In this document: in pieces, positions 55,502 to 63,553 of the stretch
Layout of the letters: each line of letters begins with the position of its first letter
Position numbering within the stretch: position 1 is the first letter of the stretch
Assembly (NCBI RefSeq): GCF_009915685.1
Contig: NZ_JAABLP010000002.1
Reading direction: 5' to 3' (one strand)
DNA from: Pannonibacter tanglangensis
Lineage (GTDB): Bacteria; Pseudomonadota; Alphaproteobacteria; Rhizobiales; Stappiaceae
DNA length: 64,000 bases
The notes under the pieces: model-generated
Database searches by the model: none
What the model was told of the DNA's origin: nothing
What the model saw: the letters and a program-made list of their open reading frames with translations, nothing else
Made by a program: the position numbers and the translations under genes

Positions 55502-56376
55502 GCGGGCCGGTGCGCTGCTTTGCCGGGGCCGACGGCAACCGGCTGGTGGCCGACCGCTTCGGGTCGGACGGCGCGCCGGTGCTGCTGCTGCATGGCGGAG
55601 GCCAGACCCGCCACGCCTGGGCCGGAGCCGGACAGCGCATCGCGGCTGCGGGCCATGTCGCCTATTGCCTTGACCAGCGCGGACACGGGGAAAGCGACTG
55701 GGTCGCCTCCGGCCGCTATGCCTTCGGGGATTTCGGCCGCGATCTCGTTGCCGTGGCCGGCCAGATCACGCAGGAGCACGGCCGGCCGCCCGTGCTGGTC
55801 GGAGCGTCTCTCGGCGGGCTGGCCGGCATCCTCGCCGAAGGGCACCAGGCTCCGGGCACGCTCGCTGCGCTGGTGCTGGTCGACATCACGCCCCGGGTTG
55901 ATCTCGACGGGGTGTCGCGCATCGTCGCCTTCATGTCCGAGCGCATGGAAGACGGGTTTGCCAGCGTCGAGGAGGCGGCAGACGCGATTGCCGCCTATCT
56001 GCCGCACCGGCCGCGACCCGGGTCGCTCGACGGACTGGCCAAGAACCTCCGGCGGACGCCGGACGGGCGGCTGCGCTGGCACTGGGATCCGAAGTTCATC
56101 TCTGCCCGCCATGGCGATGGTGATGTGTCCCGCGCCATGGCGGAAGACGAGCTTGTCAGCGCGGCGCGCCGCCTGTCCCTGCCGGTGCTGCTGATCCGTG
56201 GTGGCCGGTCGGAGCTGGTGTCGCTGGCCCATGTCGAGGAGTTCCGGGCCATGGTGCCGCAGGCCCGTTTCGTCGATGTGGAGGCAGCCGGCCACATGGT
56301 GGCCGGCGATCGCAACGATGTCTTCGGCGAGGCGCTGATCGGCTTCCTGCGGGACCTGTCGCCGGTCCATCCCTGA
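55498..56376 (+). CDS. Alpha/beta hydrolase (peroxidase/esterase-like)
   Basis: The 292-residue protein has LLLHGGGQTRHAWAG, LDQRGHGESDW, the nucleophile Ser104 in LVGASLGGLAG, and a C-terminal His in AAGHMVAGDRN. This architecture is common in alpha/beta hydrolases related to chloroperoxidase-type or ester hydrolases. It overlaps the previous hydrolase gene by 4 bases; the pair is a likely tandem duplication that diverged. Confidence 0.88.
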   Translation: MSGPVRCFAGADGNRLVADRFGSDGAPVLLLHGGGQTRHAWAGAGQRIAAAGHVAYCLDQRGHGESDWVASGRYAFGDFGRDLVAVAGQITQEHGRPPVLVGASLGGLAGILAEGHQAPGTLAALVLVDITPRVDLDGVSRIVAFMSERMEDGFASVEEAADAIAAYLPHRPRPGSLDGLAKNLRRTPDGRLRWHWDPKFISARHGDGDVSRAMAEDELVSAARRLSLPVLLIRGGRSELVSLAHVEEFRAMVPQARFVDVEAAGHMVAGDRNDVFGEALIGFLRDLSPVHP

Positions 56377-56569
56377 AGCCCCAATCCCCTTCTCGCTGTC
56401 CCTTCGGCAGTCCCCTCAGTGTCCTGGCGGGGCCGGCGCATCAAGGTCCGCGCCGGCTTGACAGACAGAATCACCTGCTTGCCGCACTGATTCATAAACT
56501 CTGGGAAAAGTCTGGCAATTCAATTCGTTGCCGTCGTTTCCTTGCATCTGTTCAAGTTCTGATTCAGAA

Positions 56570-57358
56570 TCAGCTGCCGATGAAGTCTGGTGTGCGCTTG
56601 GCCAGGAAAGCGCTTCGGCCCTCGGCAAAATCGCGGCTGTCAAAACAGCGTTCGGCGGCAGCCTCTGCGGCCGCCAGATCGCCGTTCGTCAGGGCGGCTA
56701 GCGCGGCCTTGGTGGCGGCGATGGTGAGCGGGGCGTTGGCGGCAACCGTGCCGGCCAGCTCGCGGACGGCCGTCTCCAGCGCGTCGGCCGCAACCAGGCG
56801 GTCCAGCAGGCCGATGCGATGCGCTTCCTCGGCCGAAACGCGCCGGGCGGTGAAGACAAGGTCGCGGGCCCGGGCGGGCCCCGTCAGGGCGACGATGTCG
56901 GCCAGCGCGGTCGGGGGATAGGCGAGGCCCAGGCGCGCGGCCGGGATGCCGAAACTGCTGCCCTGTGCCGCGACACGCAGGTCCGCTGCCGCGGCGAGTC
57001 CCAGTCCGCCGCCAAGGCAGTGGCCCCGGATCATGGCGATGGTCGGCTTGGGCGTGGCGCGCAGGGCGTCGAAGGCCGCCACGTTCACGGCCTCGTAGGT
57101 GCGCGCGTCGCGGGCATTGCCCCGCAGGGTCTCGAACTCGGAGATGTCCGCCCCGGCGACGAAGGTCTCCTCGCCCGCTCCGCGCAGCACGATGACGCGC
57201 ACCGCCGGATCCGCGGTCAGGCGGGCAACGGCCTCCGGCACGGCCTGCCACATGGCCAGCGACAGGGCGTTGCGCCGGTCGGGATTGTCGATGACGAGCC
57301 AGCCGATCTCGCCCTCGACGTGGTAACGGATCTGGCCGGGCGAATGATCTTGCTGCAT
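56570..57358 (-). CDS. Enoyl-CoA hydratase/isomerase superfamily protein lacking catalytic Glu
   Basis: The 262-residue protein has the crotonase fold, with the oxyanion segment ETFVAGADISEFETLRG and GHCLGGGLGLAAAADLR. At the first catalytic position the usual PE-x-x-LG reads PAARLG, and the second Glu region reads ARDLVFTA, an Asp. So neither classical hydratase Glu is present. It may be an isomerase, a thioesterase or another crotonase. No fatty-acid genes are adjacent; it is divergent from cysE. Confidence 0.88.
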   Translation of the reverse strand: MQQDHSPGQIRYHVEGEIGWLVIDNPDRRNALSLAMWQAVPEAVARLTADPAVRVIVLRGAGEETFVAGADISEFETLRGNARDARTYEAVNVAAFDALRATPKPTIAMIRGHCLGGGLGLAAAADLRVAAQGSSFGIPAARLGLAYPPTALADIVALTGPARARDLVFTARRVSAEEAHRIGLLDRLVAADALETAVRELAGTVAANAPLTIAATKAALAALTNGDLAAAEAAAERCFDSRDFAEGRSAFLAKRTPDFIGS

Positions 57359-57558
57359 GGGAAGGGTCCTGCGGTCTCAGGCGGGTTGCGGGGCGACGGC
57401 GAGCCGTGTCCGGCACTCTTGTCAAAACTGCGCCGGCGGTTAAGTGGACCGGAACCTTGTTGGTGTTCAAGACGGCCAATGGTATGGCGCTGCCCCGCCT
57501 TGTGCTAGACTGGCGCCAACGGCGGCCTGCACCGGTGGGCCCGCAAAGGAGACAAGCC

Positions 57559-58392
57559 ATGGTGACTACCCCTGTCCGGCAGACGGCCGGAGCCATCGCC
57601 CTGCACGATCCGGTCTGGCAGCAGCTGCGCGATGAGGCAGGGAAGATGGTGCTGGATGAGCCGGCGCTGTCGTCTTTCGTCTACGAGACGGTGCTGAACC
57701 ACCAGCGCCTCGAGGATGCCGTCATCCATCGCCTCGGTGACAGGCTCGGCCGCGATGTCGTCTCTGCCTCGCTGATCCGCCAGACCTACCAGGAGGCGCT
57801 GCTGAGCGAGCCGGACCTGGGAGAGATCTTCCGCGTCGACATCATGGCCGTGTTCGACCGGGACCCGGCCTGCAACCGGCTGCTGGAACCGGTCCTCTAC
57901 TTCAAGGGCTTCCACGCGCTGCAGACCCATCGTCTGGCCAACTGGCTGTGGCGGCAGGGACGCGGCGACTTTGCGCTCTATCTGCAGAGCCGGTCGTCGG
58001 AAGTCTTCCAGGTCGACATTCATCCGGCCGTGCCGGTGGGGCGCGGCATCTTCATCGACCATGCCACCGGGCTTGTCGTCGGCTCGACGGCCGTGATCGA
58101 GGACGATGTCTCCATCCTGCAGGGCGTGACCCTTGGTGGCACCGGCAAGGACCAGGGCGACCGTCATCCCAAGATCCGCAAGGGCGTGCTGATCGGTGCC
58201 GGGGCCAAGATCCTCGGCAATCTGGAGATCGGACGCTGCTCGCGCATCGCCGCCGGGTCGGTCGTGCTGCAGGACGTGCCGTGCAACACCACGGTCGCCG
58301 GCGTGCCGGCGCGGGTGGTGGGGCAGGCGGGCTGCGCCGAACCGGCCCGCTCGATGGACCAGATCATTGCCGACAAGGAACAGGCGGGCTGA
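57559..58392 (+). CDS. cysE: Serine O-acetyltransferase CysE
   Basis: CysE makes O-acetylserine for cysteine synthesis. The 277-residue protein has an N-terminal helical domain (DPVWQQLRDEAGKMV) and a left-handed beta-helix with DIHPAVPVGRGIFIDHATG, the catalytic Asp/His segment, and GVTLGGTGKDQGDRHPKI. A good AAAGGAG ribosome site fixes the ATG at 57559; the open frame upstream reaches 57406 without similarity. It is probably alone, followed by a tandem repeat. Confidence 0.95.
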   Translation: MVTTPVRQTAGAIALHDPVWQQLRDEAGKMVLDEPALSSFVYETVLNHQRLEDAVIHRLGDRLGRDVVSASLIRQTYQEALLSEPDLGEIFRVDIMAVFDRDPACNRLLEPVLYFKGFHALQTHRLANWLWRQGRGDFALYLQSRSSEVFQVDIHPAVPVGRGIFIDHATGLVVGSTAVIEDDVSILQGVTLGGTGKDQGDRHPKIRKGVLIGAGAKILGNLEIGRCSRIAAGSVVLQDVPCNTTVAGVPARVVGQAGCAEPARSMDQIIADKEQAG

Positions 58393-58456
58393 ACGGCCTC
58401 AGCAAGTCCTGCCGCCCGTCGGCCGAAGCGGGTCCCAGAAGTGGGTCCCCGGAGTG

Positions 58457-58568
58457 GCGGCCTGACGTGGGCCGCCTGACCTGGGCCGCCTGACCTGGGC
58501 CGCCTGACCTGGGCCGCCTGACGTGGGCAGCCTGACGTGGGTCGCCTGACGTGGCCCTCCGCACGTGG
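58457..58568. repeat. Eight 14-bp tandem repeats after cysE
   Basis: Units of GCCGCCTGACSTGG occur at 58457, 58471, 58485, 58499, 58513, 58527, 58541 and a weak one at 58555. Three units are identical. The unit is not a multiple of three and no coding frame is supported in 58393-58765. Confidence 0.95.
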
Positions 58569-58765
58569 CGGGGGCGCAGGATCACGGGGATAGCCGAACT
58601 GCGCGGTTGGCTGTCCTTCGGGTTCGTGTAGGGTCGCGCGCGGATTTGACAGGAGCCTCGCCAGCTGTCACACGGCCCGCATCCGGGCCGGTCAAGCGGC
58701 CGCGGCTCCCGTCAGGGGCCACAGATCATCGGGCACCGCCTTTTGGCCCGACAAGGAGCGACAAC

Positions 58766-58987
58766 GTGAAATCCGACGAAATCAAGAAGATCGAGGCGTA
58801 TCTGCGCCGCAAGTTCAACCTGCCGGCCATCAAGGTCCAGGCGCGTCCGCGCAAGGATGACTCGGCCGAGGTCTTCATTGGCGATGAGTTCATCGGGGTC
58901 GTGTTCCGCGACGACGAGGACGATGAGCTGAGCTGGAACTTCCAGATGGCCATCCTCGAGATGGACCTGGAAGAAGACGACGACTGA
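58766..58987 (+). CDS. DUF3126 family protein
   Basis: The 73-residue protein begins MKSDEIKKIEAYLRRKFNLP and is strongly acidic at the end (EMDLEEDDD), matching the alphaproteobacterial DUF3126 family of unknown role. The start is a GTG at 58766 with an AAGGAG ribosome site; the longer open frame from 58565 includes Pro/Arg-rich spacer and is not used. A terminator follows. Confidence 0.85.
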   Translation: MKSDEIKKIEAYLRRKFNLPAIKVQARPRKDDSAEVFIGDEFIGVVFRDDEDDELSWNFQMAILEMDLEEDDD

Positions 58988-59056
58988 GCCCTGCAGGGGC
59001 GGGGCCGTCGGGTCCCCTCCGCACGGGCAGACTGCCGGCCTGCGGGCCGGCTCCGG

Positions 59057-59091
59057 ACCCCGGCCCCGGACCCGCCCCAGGCCGGGGTTTT
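59057..59091 (+). terminator. Terminator after DUF3126 gene
   Basis: ACCCCGGCC and GGCCGGGGT form a 9-bp stem around a 14-base loop, followed by TTT. It is about 70 bases after the stop. Confidence 0.75.
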
Positions 59092-59116
59092 GCATGTCTT
59101 CTGACGGGAAGGGCTG

Positions 59117-59803
59117 TCAGTCGAGCCGCATCGCCGAGATGCGGTCGATGATGCGGCGGTCCATGCGTCCCCAGTTCGCCAGCGCGCTGCGCTGGAAGCG
59201 GTAGCTGACGACCAGGTCCGGTGCCAGCCGGAAGTCGCGGAAGCAGCGGGCCACGCCCTGCTCGGGCGTCTGGCAGCGCGCAATGAAGCCGTCGCGCTCG
59301 CTGGCCTCGAACACGATCACGTCGTTGCCGGCGCCGGCACGGCCGGACATGTCGATCAGCGACAGGCCCGCCGGGCCGCGGAACTCGTGCGCGCCGGCAA
59401 GGCGCCGGTAGACGCTGTCGAGCCGCTCGCCCAGCGTTTCCACCTGGCGCGAGGCGATCAGGTCGAGCGTGATCAGGGTTTCCGCGTCCGGTGTGCCGCC
59501 CGCGTAGCCGGCAAGCGCGGGCCAGGTCATTTCCAGCACCAGCCGGTCCTGCTGCAGGTCGGGATTGCGCTGCTCCGCCCGCGGCACCATGTTGGCAGGC
59601 ACCAGGAACCGGTGCTCGCCCACCTGAAGGGCCAGCGGATAGGGGCTGGAGGTGCGCGTGTCGCCCGCGCTGGCGAGCGCGATCCAGCCGCTGGCGACAT
59701 GGACGATGTAGGCGGCCGCCAGCAGGGCCAGCAGGCCCGTCATGGCCAGGAAATGCAGGGGATTGCAGCCGGTTGGCCGGGGCAGTGCGGTCGGCAGCAT
59801 CAT
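59117..59803 (-). CDS. Membrane-anchored protein of unknown function
   Basis: The 228-residue protein has one N-terminal membrane helix (FLAMTGLLALLAAAYIVHVA, about 19-38) and a periplasmic part with no recognised domain. The periplasmic half includes MVPRAEQRNPDLQQDRLVLE and VYRRLAGAHEFRGPAGLSLI. It ends close to the DUF3126 terminator. It is divergent from a small membrane protein gene across a 216-base spacer with CtrA-type boxes, so both may be cell-cycle controlled. Confidence 0.65.
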   Translation of the reverse strand: MMLPTALPRPTGCNPLHFLAMTGLLALLAAAYIVHVASGWIALASAGDTRTSSPYPLALQVGEHRFLVPANMVPRAEQRNPDLQQDRLVLEMTWPALAGYAGGTPDAETLITLDLIASRQVETLGERLDSVYRRLAGAHEFRGPAGLSLIDMSGRAGAGNDVIVFEASERDGFIARCQTPEQGVARCFRDFRLAPDLVVSYRFQRSALANWGRMDRRIIDRISAMRLD

Positions 59804-59896
59804 CCTGTCCCCCCGCGCACGGGAGCGCCTGTGCCGCAACGGGCGTGCCAATGCGAGACAGACGTTTCAGGACGGGATGCCCGGGCCGGGCCGCAT

Positions 59897-59911
59897 TTAA
59901 GCATTCGTTAG
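59897..59911 (+). promoter_or_regulatory. Near-CtrA box in divergent spacer
   Basis: TTAA, seven bases, TTAG: one mismatch to the CtrA core. It is 90-120 bases from both flanking starts and lies beside the perfect box at 60002. Confidence 0.35.
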
Positions 59912-60001
59912 GGTTTCTATTCGGTTAAGCGTTCCGACAGAATCGGCACGACGATTGCACTTGACCCCTCGAACTCGTTCCGGCAGCTTCTGCCTCAATG
60001 G

Positions 60002-60017
60002 TTAACAGGGGGTTAAC
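60002..60017 (+). promoter_or_regulatory. Perfect CtrA-type binding motif
   Basis: TTAA, then CAGGGGG, then TTAAC (60002-60017) exactly fits TTAA-N7-TTAAC. It lies two bases before the GTG at 60020, so it would overlap the start region of that gene, or the real start is the ATG at 60050. The TTAA pair is rare in GC-rich DNA, but one chance match in 64 kb cannot be ruled out. Confidence 0.55.
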
Positions 60018-60019
60018 GC

Positions 60020-60346
60020 GTGTTTTTCGAGCTTATTCTGGCTGTCTATATGGGCTGCGCCGGTTTTGTCGCCGCCGGCGTCATTGGCAGTTTCTACCAG
60101 CTCGTGACCAACCGTCCGCCCCGTTTCCAGGTCAGCCTCGAATCGGCCGTCGGCACCGTCGGCTCGTTCCTGATGTGCGCCTTCGCCGGCCCCTTCATCA
60201 TCATGCGCAACGCCATCCGGGGCCGTCGCATCGAGAACCGGCCGATCGGCTGGCTCGTTGCCTCGTCCACCATTGCGGGCATGTGGAGCGTCTGCTCGGG
60301 CCTCGTGATGATGCGGCTCGTGATCGGGCTCGCCCCCGGGCTCTGA
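60020..60346 (+). CDS. Small conserved membrane protein of unknown function
   Basis: The 108-residue protein has three likely membrane helices (about 3-27, 45-64 and 77-104) and no known motif. A conserved-looking loop PPRFQVSLESAVGTVGSFLMC lies between the first two. The start at GTG 60020 gives MFFELILAVYMG; the ATG at 60050 is a possible alternative because the GTG is only two bases beyond a CtrA box. Members of this kind are seen in alphaproteobacteria. It precedes the gamma carbonic anhydrase gene by 25 bases, so they may be co-transcribed. Confidence 0.7.
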   Translation: MFFELILAVYMGCAGFVAAGVIGSFYQLVTNRPPRFQVSLESAVGTVGSFLMCAFAGPFIIMRNAIRGRRIENRPIGWLVASSTIAGMWSVCSGLVMMRLVIGLAPGL

Positions 60347-60371
60347 CGGGTCGAAGGGAAGGGAGGACCCT

Positions 60372-60899
60372 ATGCCACTCTATGCAATCGACGGCATCCG
60401 GCCCGTGCTGCCGGACAGCGGCGAGGCCTGGGTCGCGCCGGACGCGCAGCTGATCGGACGCATCCGCCTCGAGGAGGAGGCAAGCGTCTGGTTCGGCGCG
60501 GTGTTGCGCGGCGACAACGAGCTGATCCTGGTCGGGGCCCGGTCCAATGTGCAGGACGGGGCGGTGCTGCACACCGACCTCGGCTATCCGCTGACCATCG
60601 GGGCGGACTGCACCATCGGTCACAAGGCGATCCTGCATGGCTGCACCATCGGCGACAACACGCTGATCGGCATGGGGGCGACGATCCTCAACGGGGCCCG
60701 CATCGGTCGCAACTGCATTATTGGCGCCAATGCCCTGGTGGCCGAAGGCAAGGACATCCCGGACAATTCGCTTGTCGTCGGCATGCCGGGGCGGATCGTG
60801 CGCAGCCTCGATGCGGAGGCCGCTGTCCGCAACACCCGCTCGGCCGAAGGCTATGTGCGCAACTGGCGCCGCTATCGCGCGGGGCTGGAGATGCTGTGA
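60372..60899 (+). CDS. Gamma carbonic anhydrase family protein
   Basis: The 175-residue protein forms a left-handed beta-helix trimer with metal-binding His67 (VLHTDLG), His84 (IGHKA) and His89 (ILHGC), the full set for the gamma class. It includes VWFGAVLRGDNELI and NVQDGAVLHTD. Some members are active enzymes, others act in other metabolism, so activity is not assured. An AGGGAGGA ribosome site precedes the ATG. Confidence 0.93.
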   Translation: MPLYAIDGIRPVLPDSGEAWVAPDAQLIGRIRLEEEASVWFGAVLRGDNELILVGARSNVQDGAVLHTDLGYPLTIGADCTIGHKAILHGCTIGDNTLIGMGATILNGARIGRNCIIGANALVAEGKDIPDNSLVVGMPGRIVRSLDAEAAVRNTRSAEGYVRNWRRYRAGLEML

Positions 60900-60950
60900 G
60901 GTCTGTCCCGCGCGGCCGCGCGGGAGAGCAGGACCCGTTGCTGCCGCCTG

Positions 60951-60990
60951 AAAAAGGCGGGAGCCGGCTTGCGGGGGCAAGCCGGCTCCC
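60951..60990 (-). terminator. Terminator after cysteine peptidase gene
   Basis: GGGAGCCGGCTTGC and GCAAGCCGGCTCCC form a perfect 14-bp stem around GGGG. On the minus strand the stem is followed by GCCTTTTT. It lies between the carbonic anhydrase stop and the convergent peptidase stop. Confidence 0.85.
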
Positions 60991-61063
60991 ACGACCCGGT
61001 CGTGGTAGGGATGGGGAGGGTGGGGACGCGACCGGGCCGGACTGCGTCAGGTCTCCCTGAAGG

Positions 61064-61681
61064 TTACTTGCCGATACTGGCCACCGTGGTGACGCGGGTG
61101 TCGGAAATGGCCGTCCACTGGGACGGATCTGTCGTCGACTGCCGCTTCACATAGCGGTACGGCGTCGAATACCATGGCAGGACAGCCTCGATCTGGTTGT
61201 CCAGGATGACGTCTCCCTGGTCCGTCCTCACCGTGAGCACCGCGTGGCCCTCGTTGTTGAGGTCCTTGACGACGGTGATCAGCAGGGCGCTTGCCGGCCA
61301 TCCGGCCGCTGCAAGGACGCGCTGCTTCTCCAGCACATATTCCTCGCAGTCGCCTGCTCCCGCGGTCGGGTAGGTCCAGTATTCCACCTGTCCGAACAGC
61401 ACCTTGTCTGTCACCGGACGGATCGACTTGTTGACGGTGTCGTTGACCTGCAGCAGCTCGTTCCAGCGCTGTTCGGACAGTTTCACCACCACCGGCTTCT
61501 GTGTGCCCCCGGTGCAGGCCCCCGGGTTTTCGCTGCAGAAGGTCTGGTGACCCACGGGTGCAGACGCCACACCGGACATGGCCATGAAGCGGCCTGGATT
61601 TGCGGATGCAGACGATGCCATCATCACGGTCGAGAGGCAGGTCGCTGCAAGAACAAGTTTGAACTTCGGTTTCGAACTCAT
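61064..61681 (-). CDS. Bacterial transglutaminase-like cysteine peptidase
   Basis: The 205-residue protein has a signal peptide (MSSKPKFKLVLAATCLSTVM, then MASSASA near residue 28) and a BTLCP-type (LapG-like) domain with the triad Cys112 (AGDCEEYVLEK), His146 (EGHAVLTV) and Asp161 (ILDNQI). LapG-like peptidases cut adhesins when c-di-GMP falls. The neighbouring PilZ gene and the GGDEF-EAL protein elsewhere fit such a circuit, but no LapD-like gene is adjacent. Its 5' region is AT-rich and it ends at a perfect hairpin. Confidence 0.93.
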   Translation of the reverse strand: MSSKPKFKLVLAATCLSTVMMASSASANPGRFMAMSGVASAPVGHQTFCSENPGACTGGTQKPVVVKLSEQRWNELLQVNDTVNKSIRPVTDKVLFGQVEYWTYPTAGAGDCEEYVLEKQRVLAAAGWPASALLITVVKDLNNEGHAVLTVRTDQGDVILDNQIEAVLPWYSTPYRYVKRQSTTDPSQWTAISDTRVTTVASIGK

Positions 61682-62100
61682 GTTGTCGCCCTCCCCAAGG
61701 CTGAAAACAACATGACAGTCCGATTTTTACTTGGTCATAAGTCGCGCGGTCAGAGTTTCTGTAATTTCTATTTGTAATTTACATGAGTTTTATTTGAATT
61801 TGATTCAATGTCGCTTCAAGTTGTCAGCTCTTTTGAGTCAAATTTTATCGACCTCCTGCCAAGCGGCTGACGCGCCATGTCTTTCGGCCTCTCAAGGGGG
61901 CTGGTCGCCGCTCGCGGCCGGGCCTGCCGGGCCGCGCCGGGCCGGCGGAAAAGGGTCGAAAAGGCCATTAGGGTTGCGGAAACCATCCGCACAAGTCCGG
62001 GATTTTTTGCCGGATTCCCTGCTGCTGCGGGGTCGCCTGCGCCCGTCGAGAGGGGACGGGCGGTGCAGGACACCCGGAACCGGAGCGCGAACAGGAAGAA
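61682..62100. other. Long AT-rich regulatory spacer upstream of cysteine peptidase
   Basis: The 5' portion, about 61716-61855, is clearly AT-richer than its surroundings (runs such as TGTAATTTCTATTTGTAATTTA and TTTTATTTGAATTTGATT). No gene is supported on either strand. It presumably holds the peptidase promoter, and may have been acquired. Confidence 0.5.
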
Positions 62101-62124
62101 GGCGGCCCGGGAAACCCGGCCGCC
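62101..62124 (-). terminator. Terminator-like hairpin after PilZ gene
   Basis: GGCGGCC(C)GGG and CCCGGCCGCC form a 10-bp stem with one bulge around AAA. On the minus strand it is followed by TTCTTCCTG, a weak T-rich tract. Confidence 0.5.
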
Positions 62125-62171
62125 GCGTGCAGGGGCTGCGAGATGTCAGGCAAGCCCGCGCGGGGCTGGCG

Positions 62172-62816
62172 TCAGCCGGCCGGGGTCGTGTCTTCCCCGG
62201 AAATGTGCTGCTCAAGCAGCGCGCGGTTCTGGATCACGGCGAATTCCACCGCGATGCCGTCCTCCAGATGGCGGACGACGCGGGCGCGCATCTTGCCCAT
62301 GCCGAGTTCCGTGCCGATGGGCGGCCGCGCGGGGCAGGACAGGGCAGCACCCGACAGGGACACGTCGAGGATCCGGCACATGTAGGCGGTGCCGTCGGGC
62401 AGCACGATCCGGGTGACCGGGTTCTTCGGCACGAAGCGTTCGTGGCGGCGGTCTTCCGGCAGGTTCAGCTCGTGCCGGTTGGCAAGCCAGGTCAGGACCG
62501 AGGCGAGCTTGTCGCGGCGGCGGGGCGTGGCGTTCAGTTCGACGGCGAATCCGCCCTCGATCTCCCGTGCGATCCGCCCTTCCACCCGACCGATATGGTC
62601 GAGATAGGCGACGATCTTCTCGCCGACACGACCGGCAACCGGCGTGATCATGGCCATGCCGCCGGGCGACATGTTGATCACCTGACAGGGATACTCCTGA
62701 CGGTTCTCCAGCATGAAGCGGCCAAGGATGTTCACCCGGACCCGCTGGTGACGGCGTCGGTCGGTGCCCTTGTTGGCAAGAGAGATCGACAGTTTCGCTG
62801 CCTGCGCGGGCGCCAT
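62172..62816 (-). CDS. Double PilZ-domain protein
   Basis: The 214-residue protein has two PilZ-like c-di-GMP-binding modules. The first has DRRRHQRVRVNILGRFML with QVINMSPGGMAM; the second has DRRHERFVPKNPVTRIV with DVSLSGAALSC. The RxxxR and D/NxSxxG motifs are recognisable in both, though the second lacks the full arginine set. The protein is cytosolic and probably an effector. It is near a PAS_5 gene and a LapG-like peptidase, so a c-di-GMP role is plausible. Confidence 0.93.
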   Translation of the reverse strand: MAPAQAAKLSISLANKGTDRRRHQRVRVNILGRFMLENRQEYPCQVINMSPGGMAMITPVAGRVGEKIVAYLDHIGRVEGRIAREIEGGFAVELNATPRRRDKLASVLTWLANRHELNLPEDRRHERFVPKNPVTRIVLPDGTAYMCRILDVSLSGAALSCPARPPIGTELGMGKMRARVVRHLEDGIAVEFAVIQNRALLEQHISGEDTTPAG

Positions 62817-62914
62817 GGGGTCCCTGGTCCTCTTCCCGGCACCCGCACATGCGGATGCCGCACCGGCAACGTTAGGCAGGGAGGGTTAACATCCGGTGAT
62901 TTCACGACACCGGA

Positions 62915-63553
62915 TCAGGATTTCCCGCCGTCGATCACCGTCAGGTGGCGGACCTGCCGTGCCGCTCCCAGCAGCGCGGGCGGTACGGCCGGGGTGTGGC
63001 GCGGCAGCGTCGGCACGGAGCTGCGGCCCTCGCCGCCATTGAGCAGGAACGACGGCCGCTCGTCCGGCCAGATGAGACGCAGGCTGGAAATCGACTGGCT
63101 CAGGATCGGATGCAGGCCAAGCCAGTAGGGGCGCTCGAAATAGGCGCAGGCTCCCAGGATGCGGCTGCGACCTTCGCCCGGAACCTGCAGCGGCAGCAGC
63201 AGCATTTCCATCTTCAGCACGTGGCTGCGCTCCGTGTGCCCGTCGATGCCCAGCACCGCCGCTGCCGCGTCATCGGTGATGGCAGCCAGCATCGTTGCCA
63301 TTGCCTCGCGGTCCTTGTCGCCCCAGCCGCGCAGGAAATTGCGGCCCTTCAGCTCGCGGCAATGGGTCGAGCACAGGCGGGTGCCGGCGAGGCGGTAGCG
63401 ATAGGTGTCCTTGTCGACGGCCTCGAGGATGAAGGTGTCGCCCAGCAGCGTGCGGATCCGGCCCGGATCGATCTCCGACCGGTTCGGCGCCGTCCGCGAG
63501 CCGCGCAGCTCGTCCCAGTACTGGTACAGGGTGCGATTGATGGCGTGCTTCAT
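62915..63553 (-). CDS. PAS_5 (DUF1457) domain protein
   Basis: The 212-residue protein has a PAS_5 domain (about residues 15-140): YWDELRGSRTAPNRSEIDP, TYRYRLAGTRLCSTHCREL, GRNFLRGW and ILGACAYFERPYWLG. It is followed by a C-terminal tail without domain. PAS_5 proteins are common small cytosolic proteins in alphaproteobacteria, with unknown ligands. It lies near the PilZ gene but on its own promoter, with a near-CtrA site (TTAG-N7-TTAA at 63771) about 220 bases upstream. Confidence 0.9.
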   Translation of the reverse strand: MKHAINRTLYQYWDELRGSRTAPNRSEIDPGRIRTLLGDTFILEAVDKDTYRYRLAGTRLCSTHCRELKGRNFLRGWGDKDREAMATMLAAITDDAAAAVLGIDGHTERSHVLKMEMLLLPLQVPGEGRSRILGACAYFERPYWLGLHPILSQSISSLRLIWPDERPSFLLNGGEGRSSVPTLPRHTPAVPPALLGAARQVRHLTVIDGGKS

